In this document: piece by piece, positions 6,519-15,141 of the stretch
Numbering within the stretch: the stretch's first letter is position 1
Layout: each line of letters starts with the position of its first letter
Source: an uncultured Lachnospiraceae bacterium
GTDB taxonomy: Bacteria > Bacillota > Clostridia > Lachnospirales > Lachnospiraceae
Direction of reading: 5' to 3'
NCBI GenBank assembly: GCA_949051815.1
Contig: CARQVR010000058.1
Span: 1-22,019 of the forward strand
DNA: 22,019 nt
Position numbers and translations under genes: made by a program
Notes under the pieces: generated by a model
Seen by the model: the letters and a program-made list of their open reading frames with translations, nothing else
Databases searched by the model: none
What the model was told of the DNA's origin: nothing

Positions 6519-8903
6519 ATGTCTGGAAGAGGGCGGGTGCTGTTTTTTATATTGATTTGCGTTATGTTCGCGGCGCTATCAGGCTGCGGCGGCGGGGAGG
6601 AAGAGATTCCCATGGGACGTTATGCGGACAGGGAAGTGAAGCTGCCGCCCGGCGTGTTTGATTATATGCATCCGTGTCCGGACGGAAGCTATTATCTGTA
6701 CGGTCTGGACGCGAATCTGACCTGTGTGGACGCGCAGGGTGAAATTGAGGAAAAGGACCGGAGCTGGGAAAAGAATGCCAATATCCGTGACAAGCATGTG
6801 GTGGGGGTTTCGGATGACGGCGCATGTGTTTTCGGCTATGCGCCCAATTTCTGGAATGATGAGGAATTGGAGGAGTTGTGGATCAAAGGCGATACCCGTT
6901 ATCTGTATTATTATGTGGATGCAAAGGGAGAGAGGCATGCGCTGGAACCGCATGGAGAGGGGTATCGGAAAGGGACGAATCTGCATATCTTTGCCTTTTC
7001 GCCGGAGGGCGGACTGTATGCGGCGTCTGAAAACGGGATGTACCGGATTGACGCAGAGAGCGGTGTGACAGAGAGCCTCTTTGCCACATCCGGGCAGGTG
7101 AAGTCTGTTGTTTTTGCGGACGGCTTGCTGCTCGCGGCGGACAGCGAAAAAGTGTATTTCTATGATATGGCCAGAGAGGAACTTCTTGGCGGCAGCACGG
7201 TGCTGGATGAATTTATAGCCAGCCACGCAGCGGGCGGTATCGTGATGGCGGTGTCCGACGAAGAGAGCAATGTAAAACTTATGGAGGACGCCGCGGAGAG
7301 CGACGGAACGGATGACGCAAAGGGTGACAGCGCGGACGCCGCAGATGAGAAAGGGAACGCGCAGGTTCTGTACATGGCATGTCGCACCGGATTGTACCGC
7401 TTCGTATTGGGCGGTTCGGTAATTGAACAGATTGCAGACGGGCAGATGACAGCACTCGGGGATACGCAGAGAACCCCGCTTGCTTTGCAGGTGTCTGGCA
7501 GCGGGGAGTTCCGCATACTGTTCAGCGGGAATTTCATGGTGGAGATGTATTATGACGAGACGCTTCCCGCCAGACCGTCCAGGGAACTGACGGTGTACAG
7601 TCTGGAAGAGAACGGCTGGATCCGCTATGCAGGACAGCTTTTCCAGAAGGAGCATCCCGATGTGCTGGTGCGGTATGAGACGGGAATGGACGGGGACAAT
7701 GCGGTCAGCAAAGAGGATGCGCTGAAAAATCTGAATACACGCCTGCTGGCAGGAGAAGCGCCGGATGTGATCGTGATGGACCATATGGATATCGAACGGT
7801 ATGCAGGCAAGGGTGTGCTGAGAGAGTTGGACGGCATTTTGCAGCCATATCTGGACGATGGTATTCTGTACCGGAATATCGTTGAGGGGATGCGGATGAC
7901 GGACAAGGAGAAAATCTACAGCGTGCCAATGATGGTCTATCTTCCGCTCTGGCTTGGTGAGGCGATGTATCTGGAGGGAGAACAGAGTCTTGAGGATGTT
8001 GTCGCGGGTATGGAACTGGCAAGGCAGAAACACCCGGAGGGGGCGATCCTCTATACGCTTTACCCGAAGGACATTCTGCTGCAGACCATGCCGGTCTGCC
8101 TTCCGGCGTGGACAAAGGAGAACGGCAGTCTGGACGTGGAGAAGCTGACGGCGTATTATCAGGCGGTGAGCAGAATGTGGGAGATAGACAGCGCCGGATT
8201 CGATGCGGCAGGGCGGGAAGCGTGGCAGAAAAACAATATGGAATGGTATGCGCCCACGGATATGGACATGGCGGATATCGGATTCAATTATCAGTACGGC
8301 GCCCAGCAGAACTTCGGCGAGACATGGCTGCAGCTCGGGTTTCTGATGACCCCGCAGGTCGGCATGACAGGCATTCATGTGAGCAAGGCGAATATGGCAG
8401 CGGACTGGCAGCAGAAAGAGCTGGATGATGTGGTGACTTACGGAGCCTATGCGGGGCAGGCGGACAATGTCTACTGGGCAAGAAGTATAGTGGGGCTGTG
8501 CGAGCAGGCAAAAGAGCCGGCGCTTGCAGAAGAATATATGCATCTGTTGCTCTCGGACCAGATGATGCGAAAGTGGTGGCTGGATAAACCGAGGAATCAT
8601 AGCGGGCTCACGATACGGAAGGATTCCCTTGGTGACATTCTGGATATCGACAACATTGAGTTCGGGCAGACCATGGGTTTTCGGGATCCTACCGGTGTTA
8701 ACTACCCGGATTTCTGGCCGACGGAGGAAGAAAAACAGTGGCTTTATCAGATGATGGAAGACGCGGACTGCTGTTACCGCCCGGGAACGATGCTGGAGGA
8801 ATGTGCCATGGAGACCGGCGTGCGGGTGCTTGAAGGAGAGTTGGCGCCGGAGGAGGGAGCGAAGGAAGTTGAAAGGAAAATGGCGATTGCCATGGAAGAG
8901 TAG
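6519..8903 (+). CDS. Lipoprotein: propeller-like N-terminus fused to family-1 solute-binding domain
   Basis: A 794-residue lipoprotein. The signal peptide (VLFFILICVMFAALSG) ends in lipobox LSGC with Cys23. Residues 40-350 consist of short beta-type repeats (PDGSYYLYGLD, SPEGGLYAASENGMYRID, ADGLLLAADSEKVYFYD, CRTGLYRFV) that look like blades of a beta-propeller. From about 355 to the end it resembles an extracellular solute-binding protein of the sugar type: LTVYSLEENGWIRYAGQLFQ, then RLLAGEAPDVIVM (409-420). Usual binding proteins of this class are about 420-450 residues, so the N-terminal half is an extra domain. An Asp/Ala-rich low-complexity stretch (256-280) interrupts it. ATG 6519 is preferred over an in-frame TTG at 6495 because GGAGG lies seven bases upstream and the lipoprotein signal follows directly. 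It heads the operon and overlaps the first permease gene. The substrate is unknown. Confidence 0.88.
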   Translation: MSGRGRVLFFILICVMFAALSGCGGGEEEIPMGRYADREVKLPPGVFDYMHPCPDGSYYLYGLDANLTCVDAQGEIEEKDRSWEKNANIRDKHVVGVSDDGACVFGYAPNFWNDEELEELWIKGDTRYLYYYVDAKGERHALEPHGEGYRKGTNLHIFAFSPEGGLYAASENGMYRIDAESGVTESLFATSGQVKSVVFADGLLLAADSEKVYFYDMAREELLGGSTVLDEFIASHAAGGIVMAVSDEESNVKLMEDAAESDGTDDAKGDSADAADEKGNAQVLYMACRTGLYRFVLGGSVIEQIADGQMTALGDTQRTPLALQVSGSGEFRILFSGNFMVEMYYDETLPARPSRELTVYSLEENGWIRYAGQLFQKEHPDVLVRYETGMDGDNAVSKEDALKNLNTRLLAGEAPDVIVMDHMDIERYAGKGVLRELDGILQPYLDDGILYRNIVEGMRMTDKEKIYSVPMMVYLPLWLGEAMYLEGEQSLEDVVAGMELARQKHPEGAILYTLYPKDILLQTMPVCLPAWTKENGSLDVEKLTAYYQAVSRMWEIDSAGFDAAGREAWQKNNMEWYAPTDMDMADIGFNYQYGAQQNFGETWLQLGFLMTPQVGMTGIHVSKANMAADWQQKELDDVVTYGAYAGQADNVYWARSIVGLCEQAKEPALAEEYMHLLLSDQMMRKWWLDKPRNHSGLTIRKDSLGDILDIDNIEFGQTMGFRDPTGVNYPDFWPTEEEKQWLYQMMEDADCCYRPGTMLEECAMETGVRVLEGELAPEEGAKEVERKMAIAMEE

Positions 8904-9735
8904 GCGGCTTTTGTTTCTGCTGCCGGGATTTTCAGGTGTTATGATTTTCTATCTGCTCCCCTTTTTCGAGGTGGCGCGGCGCTCGTTCTATCAGTCCGGC
9001 AACGGTGTTTTCACGGGGACGGACAATTACCGCGCGGTGTTTGAAAATGGTGCCTTTTTACTTGCCGTGCGCAATACGCTTTTGTACATGGCTGCAGGCG
9101 TGCCGCTTTTGATGGGGATCAGCCTCTTTTTGTCACTGCTATTGCGAAACCTTGTACTGCGCCGCAAACTGGTGTCGGCAATGCTTCTGCCCATGGCGGT
9201 GCCGGCGGCTGTCATGGTTTTGACGCTGCAGATTCTGATTGACAGGCAGGGAGTCATCAACGGCGTGCTGACACATGTTTCGGAAAAAATAACGGCGCTC
9301 CCGGACTTTTCTGCCATTGACTATCTCAATACCGAATGGGCGTTAGTGGTGGTGGTATGCAGTTTTTTATGGAAAAACACGGGGTATATGGTTATCCTGT
9401 GGCTTGCGGGCCTTGCGGCGCTGCCAAAGGAAGTGGAGGAGGCGGCGCAGGTGGACGGCGCGAACAGATGGCAGAGCTGGCGTTATATCATCAGACCGGG
9501 GCTTTCCGGCAGCTTTTTTACCATAGGGATGCTGTCGGTGCTGCAGATCTTTAAAAGCTACAGGGAAGTCTGGATGGTGGCGGGGAGTTACCCGCAGGCG
9601 CATATTTATTTTTTACAGCACCTTTTGCAGAACTGGTATCTGAAACTGGAGTTTGACAGGATGGCTGCGCTGACGGTGATTCTTTCGCTTGTACTGCTTG
9701 TGGTGTGTCTGTCTCTGCAAAAAAGAACTGATTAG
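8869..9735 (+). CDS. Sugar-type ABC transporter permease (MalF-like)
   Basis: About 288 residues with six predicted membrane helices: 13-35, 65-92, 102-124, 157-183, 215-236 and 265-284. The EAA loop that docks the ATPase reads EEAAQVDGANRW at 190-201, followed by IIRPGL, the pattern of carbohydrate permeases of the MalF/UgpA class. It would form a heterodimer with the next gene product in the cytoplasmic membrane. The start is uncertain. A TTG at 8869 overlaps the lipoprotein gene by 35 bases and gives a normal cytoplasmic N-terminus; its ribosome-binding site is a GGAGGG 11 bases away or a nearer AAGGAAG. A TTG at 8887 is the alternative, and the in-frame ATG at 8803 gives an unlikely Arg-rich extension. 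The overlap suggests translational coupling. Gene identity is firm; the start is not. Confidence 0.88.
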   Translation: MKGKWRLPWKSRRLLFLLPGFSGVMIFYLLPFFEVARRSFYQSGNGVFTGTDNYRAVFENGAFLLAVRNTLLYMAAGVPLLMGISLFLSLLLRNLVLRRKLVSAMLLPMAVPAAVMVLTLQILIDRQGVINGVLTHVSEKITALPDFSAIDYLNTEWALVVVVCSFLWKNTGYMVILWLAGLAALPKEVEEAAQVDGANRWQSWRYIIRPGLSGSFFTIGMLSVLQIFKSYREVWMVAGSYPQAHIYFLQHLLQNWYLKLEFDRMAALTVILSLVLLVVCLSLQKRTD

Positions 9736-9769
9736 CGTGAAAAGAACGGGGAAGGCGGAAGAAAACAAA

Positions 9770-10672
9770 ATGGGGAACAGACTGACGGCTCCGGCGTGGG
9801 CGGTACGGGAGTATGGTAAATGGCGGAAGCGCAGAAGGGCATGGCTTGCGGCTTTCATCTGTACAGTGGCAGCGGTTCTTATCTGCGCACCCCTTCTTAT
9901 GATTCCGGGCGGTTCCCTGATGGATAACGCGGAGATGAAACGGATGCTTTCGCCGATACTTGGGGAGGGAAAGGGCTTTGCGGTATGGCATCTGATTCCC
10001 CTGTATCCGACCATCAGTCATTTCTACCGGCTGCTGATTGAGTCTCCTGCTTTTTACCGGCTGTTTTGGAATACGGTGGGGATGACGGCGGCGATCCTTC
10101 TGGGGCAGTTGGCGGTGGGGCTGCCCTCGGCATGGGCGTTTGCCGCCTTTCGGTTTCGGGGGAGGAATTTCCTGTTCGGTCTGTATGTGGTGCTGATGCT
10201 TCTGCCTTTTCAGGTGATGCTTTTGCCGCAGTATATCGTATTACAGAAGCTGGGATTGTACAATCATCCGGCGGCGGTGATCCTTCCTGCGGTCTTTTCC
10301 ACGTTCCCGGTATTTATCATGTACCGGGGATTCACCAGGATTGACACGGAAATTCTGGAGGCGGCACGACTGGACGGCGCGGGGGAATGGCAGATATATT
10401 TTTATATAGGGCTGCCTCTTGGGAAGATGGGGATCCAGGCGGCGATGGTTCTGAGCTTTTTGGAGTATTGGAATCTGGTGGAACAGCCCATGGCATTTCT
10501 GGAGGAGCAGGCGAAATGGCCGCTGTCTCTCTATCTGCCGCAGATTACGATCGGGCAGGCGGGATTTGCCTTTGCGGTGGCGGTGATGGTGCTGATTCCC
10601 GCGCTGTTTGTCTTTGCGCTGGGGCAGGACGCGCTGGAGGAGGGCATCGCGTATATCGGAGTGAAAACGTGA
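9770..10672 (+). CDS. Sugar-type ABC transporter permease (MalG-like)
   Basis: About 300 residues. A long first helix (24-47) is followed by an external loop and further helices at 100-125, 133-158, 167-188, 218-236 and 265-286. The EAA loop is LEAARLDGAGEWQIYFYI (196-213) with GLPLGKMG after it, typical of MalG/UgpE permeases. It pairs with the preceding MalF-like protein. ATG 9770 has GGAAG eight bases upstream. An in-frame GTG at 9737, one base after the previous stop, would add 11 residues and is the main alternative. No ATPase gene accompanies the pair; many Bacillota sugar permeases share one MsmX-type ATPase encoded elsewhere, which is inferred here. Confidence 0.9.
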   Translation: MGNRLTAPAWAVREYGKWRKRRRAWLAAFICTVAAVLICAPLLMIPGGSLMDNAEMKRMLSPILGEGKGFAVWHLIPLYPTISHFYRLLIESPAFYRLFWNTVGMTAAILLGQLAVGLPSAWAFAAFRFRGRNFLFGLYVVLMLLPFQVMLLPQYIVLQKLGLYNHPAAVILPAVFSTFPVFIMYRGFTRIDTEILEAARLDGAGEWQIYFYIGLPLGKMGIQAAMVLSFLEYWNLVEQPMAFLEEQAKWPLSLYLPQITIGQAGFAFAVAVMVLIPALFVFALGQDALEEGIAYIGVKT

Positions 10673-10748
10673 GAAGGACTGAGCAGATTTGGCGGCAGAG
10701 GGTGCTTTGTCAGGAAACGCGATGTCTCATGTAAGGGAAAGAGGCGGG

Positions 10749-12089
10749 ATGCAGATGGAATCAAAGAAAAAACTGTGGCAGGGATTCGCCCTGTTTATGG
10801 CGGCTATGCTGATTATGACATATGTGTCACGAATGGTCTGGGTGAGCCGGATGCCGAGAGTCAGGTGGAGCAGTCCCATGTCGGCATCCATACACAATAA
10901 GGTCAGTGCGGAGGGGACGGTGGAGGTAACAGGCACGCAGGCGGTGATCGGACTGGAAGGTCTGCTTGTGGAGAAGGTCTGTGTGATGGCGGGCGACCGG
11001 ATGGAAGCGGGGACGGTTCTCTATGAGGTGAACACGGAAGATTTGCTCGCGCAGCTTTCGGAGCTGGAAGCGCAGGAGGAGGCGTGGCAGAAGCAGGAGG
11101 AGTCAAAACGCCTGGATGCGGCTGCGGATGTCATCCGTGCGCAGGAAGATTATGACACTACTGTCATAGAACTGGACAGAAAAATTGCAGAGGAGACGAA
11201 GAAACGGGAAGAGCTTATGGAGGATCTGGATACCCATATGTTCCGTATTCCCGAGGAGGATGCCGCCGACGAGATCTGGATTGCATGGGCGGACGAACGG
11301 CTGCGGTTTGACAGGGAGATTGCGCAGAAAAAGCGCATGATCGAGGATATGCAGCTTGAGAAGGAGAAGGTATTAAGACAGGCGGACAGGGAATTAGAGG
11401 ATGCAAAGCGTGCCCGGAGCGCGGCACAGAGCGGTCTGGAACTGGGGGCTTCCGGTGTCAGTCAGGTGCGGGAGAGGCAGGAGCGGATTGCGCTTCTGAC
11501 AGAGCTTTCCAGAAACGGGGGCAGGGTGGAGGCAAAGAACGCAGGCGATATTCTGGAAGTGATGATACAGTCCGGTATGCGGATGGGAGCGGATGCGGTT
11601 CTGCGCTATGCCGACGATACGGGCAGCAGGATATTCCGCACGGTTATCAGTCAGGAGCAGAAGGGCATGGTGCACACGGGGGATACGGTCCGCCTCATGT
11701 TTCCCGGCAGCGCGGAGGAGGCGGGCGAGACGATTGATTCCATCGTGCAGGAAAACGGCGGCTATACCGTGACGATCCGGCTGGAACCCGGCGTGGCGCT
11801 GGGGCGTACCGAGGGCGTTATGGAGCTAAACGCCACTTCGGAAATCTATGATTTTGTGGTGCCTGTCAAAGCGCTCCACAACGACGGCGGCAATGCAGTT
11901 TATGTTCTGGAGGAAAAGGCGGGAATCCTGGGTACAGAACTGTGCGTCAGGAGTATGACAGTGCGGCTGCTTGAGCAAAATGAGGAATACGCGGCAATTG
12001 CCGATGAACTGCTGTCGGGAGATATGAAAATCGTGACAGAGTGCGATCAGGAACTGGAAAACGGGATGGTGGTGAAGGAGTGGGAGTAA
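10749..12089 (+). CDS. HlyD/membrane-fusion-protein-like adaptor
   Basis: About 446 residues. One membrane helix near the N-terminus (about 8-30, LWQGFALFMAAMLIMTYV) leaves the rest outside the cell membrane. Then comes a biotinyl/lipoyl-like half motif (EGTVEVTGTQAVIGLEGLL ... VCVMAGDRMEAGTVLYEV), a long charged coiled coil (about 100-260), the second lipoyl half (GGRVEAKNAGDILEVMIQSG), then beta-rich segments (VRLMFPG, YDFVVPVKAL). This order is that of HlyD/MacA/YknX-type adaptors, which link an inner-membrane pump to an envelope-spanning partner. No efflux ATPase or pump lies next to it; it follows the sugar permeases by 76 bases in the same operon. The start is chosen among ATGs at 10722, 10749 and 10755 by nearness of GAGG; none has an ideal site. 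The partner is unknown. Confidence 0.8.
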   Translation: MQMESKKKLWQGFALFMAAMLIMTYVSRMVWVSRMPRVRWSSPMSASIHNKVSAEGTVEVTGTQAVIGLEGLLVEKVCVMAGDRMEAGTVLYEVNTEDLLAQLSELEAQEEAWQKQEESKRLDAAADVIRAQEDYDTTVIELDRKIAEETKKREELMEDLDTHMFRIPEEDAADEIWIAWADERLRFDREIAQKKRMIEDMQLEKEKVLRQADRELEDAKRARSAAQSGLELGASGVSQVRERQERIALLTELSRNGGRVEAKNAGDILEVMIQSGMRMGADAVLRYADDTGSRIFRTVISQEQKGMVHTGDTVRLMFPGSAEEAGETIDSIVQENGGYTVTIRLEPGVALGRTEGVMELNATSEIYDFVVPVKALHNDGGNAVYVLEEKAGILGTELCVRSMTVRLLEQNEEYAAIADELLSGDMKIVTECDQELENGMVVKEWE

Positions 12090-12112
12090 AGAGAAAAGAA
12101 CCGGATTGTATT

Positions 12113-12141
12113 TTGCTATGACGGTCATTTAATGATATAAT
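12113..12141 (+). promoter_or_regulatory. Extended -10 promoter of the capA-like gene (leaderless geometry)
   Basis: TTGCTA (12113-12118), a 17-bp spacer, then TATAAT (12136-12141) preceded by TGA, an extended -10. The start codon of the next gene begins only seven bases after the -10, where transcription itself would be expected to start. The intervening bases TGGTCGC contain no Shine-Dalgarno site. Confidence 0.7.
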
Positions 12142-12147
12142 GGTCGC

Positions 12148-13470
12148 ATGGCTAAGAATAAATCGCGTAAAAGAAATAAGAAGAAAAACAGAATACGGTT
12201 TCACAGGAGCTTTTTCCTGCCCTTTGTCATCACGCTGACGGCGGCGGTGGCGGCGGGTGTTCTGGCGCTGGCGGCGCATCAGTGGATCATGGAACCTGTG
12301 AAGACGAAGAAGACGGAAGCGGTGCGTCCGGATCAGGAGGAGAAGCCGCCGGAGGCTGACCGTACAGAACCGTCCGGAGAGATTGTGGAAAACGACGGGG
12401 GCGAGGCAAAGCCTGCCGCAGAAGAGGGGGGGCCGGAAGCTGTCTCCAAATATCAGGAGACGCTGGACGATCCCGTTTACATGGAGGAAAACGGCATTTA
12501 TGCGCGGGAACCCGCGCAGCCGGGGCAGGTGACCATGACCTTCGCGGGGGATATTCTTTTCGATACGAACTACGCCATTATGAGCGTAGTGGGTTCCGGC
12601 GGGGATATATCCAAGGGGGTGACGCCGGAGGTCATCGGGCGGATGCAGGCGGCGGATATTATGATGCTCAACAATGAGTTTGCCTATTCCGACAGAGGGG
12701 CGCCTCTGGAGGAAAAGCAGTTTACCTTCCGGGCAAGACCGGAGACGGCGGCGTACCTGAATGATATGGGAGTGGACATTGTGTCTCTGGCCAATAACCA
12801 TGCCTATGATTATGGGCCGACGGCGCTGGAGGATACGTTTGATACCCTGCGTGAGGCGGGGATTCCCTATGTGGGAGCGGGCCGGAATATCAGTGAGGCG
12901 CGAAGACCCGTCTATTATATCGTGGGAGATATCAAGATCGCTTTTGTGTCGGCTACCCAGATTGAGCGGCTGGACACACCGGACACGAAGGAGGCCACGG
13001 AGACCTCTCCCGGCGTGTTCCGCTGCTGGAACGGGGCGAAACTTTTGGAGACGATCCGGGAGGCGGCCGAAAACAGTGATTTCGTAGTGGTCTATGTCCA
13101 TTGGGGGACGGAAAATCAGGTGGAGCTGGACTGGGCACAGTTAAAACAGGCGCCGGAGCTGATTGCGGCGGGAGCCGATCTGGTGATCGGGGATCATCCC
13201 CACTGTCTGCAGCCCATCGGCGTGATTCAGGGTGTGCCTGTGATTTATAGTCTGGGGAACTTCTGGTTCAATTCAAAGACCCTGGACACCGGAATGGTGG
13301 AGGTGGTCATCGACGAGACGGGTATCGTGAGCTACCAGTTCATTCCCTGCTTACAGAGCGGATGCAAAACCACACTTTTGCAGGGCGCGGAGAAGGAGCG
13401 GGTGCTCTCCTATATGCGCAGTATCTCCGCGGGGGTGCAGATCGACGGGGAAGGGTTCGTGAGCTGGTAG
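12148..13470 (+). CDS. CapA-family (poly-gamma-glutamate capsule-type) metallophosphatase-like protein
   Basis: A 440-residue membrane-anchored protein. It starts with a very basic cytoplasmic tail, then one helix (about 22-44), then a Glu/Pro-rich linker (50-125). The catalytic-like domain (127-405) carries the CapA/PgsA metallophosphoesterase-type motifs: FAGDILFD (132-139), LNNEFAYSD (174-182), LANNHAYDYG (214-223), VVVYVHWGTE (313-322), GDHPHCLQPI (348-357) and YSLGNFWF (367-374). In poly-gamma-glutamate synthesis CapA/PgsA is needed for polymer export. No capB or capC partner is seen here, so it may act in another cell-wall process. ATG 12148 has no Shine-Dalgarno site and an in-frame stop lies at 12133, so no upstream start exists. 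Its own promoter sits immediately in front. Confidence 0.9.
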   Translation: MAKNKSRKRNKKKNRIRFHRSFFLPFVITLTAAVAAGVLALAAHQWIMEPVKTKKTEAVRPDQEEKPPEADRTEPSGEIVENDGGEAKPAAEEGGPEAVSKYQETLDDPVYMEENGIYAREPAQPGQVTMTFAGDILFDTNYAIMSVVGSGGDISKGVTPEVIGRMQAADIMMLNNEFAYSDRGAPLEEKQFTFRARPETAAYLNDMGVDIVSLANNHAYDYGPTALEDTFDTLREAGIPYVGAGRNISEARRPVYYIVGDIKIAFVSATQIERLDTPDTKEATETSPGVFRCWNGAKLLETIREAAENSDFVVVYVHWGTENQVELDWAQLKQAPELIAAGADLVIGDHPHCLQPIGVIQGVPVIYSLGNFWFNSKTLDTGMVEVVIDETGIVSYQFIPCLQSGCKTTLLQGAEKERVLSYMRSISAGVQIDGEGFVSW

Positions 13471-13616
13471 ACGCCTCCGAAACATATCCGGATCAAACGG
13501 AAAGTAAAAATGCTGCATATTTTCACAAAATGAAACTTTCCGGACGGATGAATCGTATTACCTGTAAAGGCACATTTGATCGGGACAGAAATGTTTTGCC
13601 GGAAAGGAAAAGAGCG

Positions 13617-15119
13617 ATGAACATAGGAAACAAATATGCTTCGTGGATGCATAATGCGACACAGCCGGGATACGCAGGACGCGCCGGGCGGACAGGTAAA
13701 GAAGGTGCGGATAAGCCCTTTTTTGGCGGCAGCAGGGAAAGAGACGAAAATGTCATAAATGATGCGGCCTCCGGCAAGGCGGAGACAGACGAAAAAAGAG
13801 AAGAGAAAAAAGCGGAAGATATGACTTACCGGGAACAGATTCTTGCGCATATGGAGGAAATGGCGAAAAAGGTGAGAGAAGGCAAAGTGGAGCCGACTTT
13901 CCAGACGGGCGCGCAGTCTTTTACCATAAAGGAATGGGAGAAGCTTCTGGCGGATTTTGACGACGCGGAGGAGGCTTTACAGGAGCAGATCAAGGAGCTG
14001 ATCGCGGAGGTGGAGAAGCAGGCCGCTAAGGAAGCGATGAGAAGAGAAGCGGAAGGAAAGCCGGACTCTGACGGTGCGGAGACGGTTGTGACAAATGTGT
14101 CAGTTCCAGAGGCGGCCCTGTCTGCGGTGGAATCGGGAGGCAGTGTGGTGAATCCTTCGACCGCCGGGAAGGGCGCTGCGGGAACGGCTCCGGCGTCCAC
14201 AGGCAGCAGCGCGGCGGTGCCTCATACGGCGCAGACAACCGTGGGCGGCGCAGAGGCTGCTGCACAGGCCGGGACAACAGCGGGCGCAGGCGCGGCGGCT
14301 TCCGGAAAAAGAACGCAGGAGACGGACGATAATTGTACGGATGTGGAAGTGACGGATCCGGAGGAGCTTATGGAGCTGCTCACGGAAGAGGCGACCAAAG
14401 CCACTTTTCCCACCGACGATCCCCAGAAAAAACACTGGTTTATCACCTGCTACGGGCAGGACGGGATCTGGTGCAAGGAGGCTTATTATGAGAACGGCAA
14501 GTGGGTGAACAGGGACTGTTTCAGACTGTCCTATACGGAGGCCGGACAGTACGAGAAGGTGATGGCGTTTATACAGAGGTTTCCGCAGGATGCGAACCTG
14601 CGGTTTACCTGTAGCGAAGCGTTCTGGAAGGACTTTCTCGCCGGAAAGATTGATGAAGATGAATTTGTCAATTTCTTTGAGACTTCTACCGACAAGGACG
14701 GTGTGCCCGACTACACATATGAGAAGGACGGCTCCACTTGCATTGACAGGGAGAAGGCGAAGTGGGCCAAATACATGAACGGCTTCGGCGCGCGTTTTTA
14801 TACGGCGGAGGAAATGGATCTGCTCTGGCGCGGCATTATTCACGAAAACCGCAAGGGCCTGCAGAAAATTTCCGACTATGACGGCCGGATGACGATTCCG
14901 GAGGATGCGAAAAACGAAAAGGCACAGGACGGGGAAGAGGATCTGGAAACGCAGATCATCACCAAACCTGACGGTTCCACGGTGCTTGAGATCAAGACCA
15001 GCTTTGGCGTGATGGAGGTGGAAATCACGGAGGCGCAGAAGTTCGGGCTGCAGTACGAAGCGCGTCCGAAAGCGGCAGCTGTGACGCAGCGGTTTGCAGC
15101 GCCGTCTGTGTATGCGTGA
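13617..15119 (+). CDS. Hypothetical protein with Ala/Gly-rich linker
   Basis: A 500-residue protein I do not recognise with confidence. There is no signal peptide and no membrane helix. Residues 1-65 are polar and variable, about 70-150 form a charged coiled coil (REQILAHMEEMAKK ... LQEQIKELIAEVEKQAAK), and about 160-235 an Ala/Gly/Thr-rich linker. About 245-420 look like a folded, probably conserved domain rich in aromatic residues (KKHWFITCYGQDGIWCKEAYY, YEKVMAFIQRFPQDANLRF, EAFWKDFLAGKIDEDEF, WAKYMNGFGARFYTAEEMD), followed by a beta-type tail (GSTVLEIKTSFGVMEVEI). It resembles my memory of uncharacterised Lachnospiraceae proteins, but I cannot name a family. ATG 13617 has AGGAAAAG upstream; the frame is open further left into capA without support. 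It lies 146 bases after capA and just before the rplJ promoter region, with no terminator seen between. Confidence 0.85.
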   Translation: MNIGNKYASWMHNATQPGYAGRAGRTGKEGADKPFFGGSRERDENVINDAASGKAETDEKREEKKAEDMTYREQILAHMEEMAKKVREGKVEPTFQTGAQSFTIKEWEKLLADFDDAEEALQEQIKELIAEVEKQAAKEAMRREAEGKPDSDGAETVVTNVSVPEAALSAVESGGSVVNPSTAGKGAAGTAPASTGSSAAVPHTAQTTVGGAEAAAQAGTTAGAGAAASGKRTQETDDNCTDVEVTDPEELMELLTEEATKATFPTDDPQKKHWFITCYGQDGIWCKEAYYENGKWVNRDCFRLSYTEAGQYEKVMAFIQRFPQDANLRFTCSEAFWKDFLAGKIDEDEFVNFFETSTDKDGVPDYTYEKDGSTCIDREKAKWAKYMNGFGARFYTAEEMDLLWRGIIHENRKGLQKISDYDGRMTIPEDAKNEKAQDGEEDLETQIITKPDGSTVLEIKTSFGVMEVEITEAQKFGLQYEARPKAAAVTQRFAAPSVYA

Positions 15120-15141
15120 CAGGGACCGTATCGGTAAAGGG

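Noticed and set aside
6579..8600. Long 673-residue open frame on the minus strand
   Set aside because: It is antisense to the lipoprotein gene, has a His/Arg-rich composition and no domain, and results from codon bias of the real gene.
13498..13542. CGGAAAGT/ACTTTCCG inverted repeat after capA as a terminator
   Set aside because: The loop is 29 bases and no T-tract follows; probably chance.
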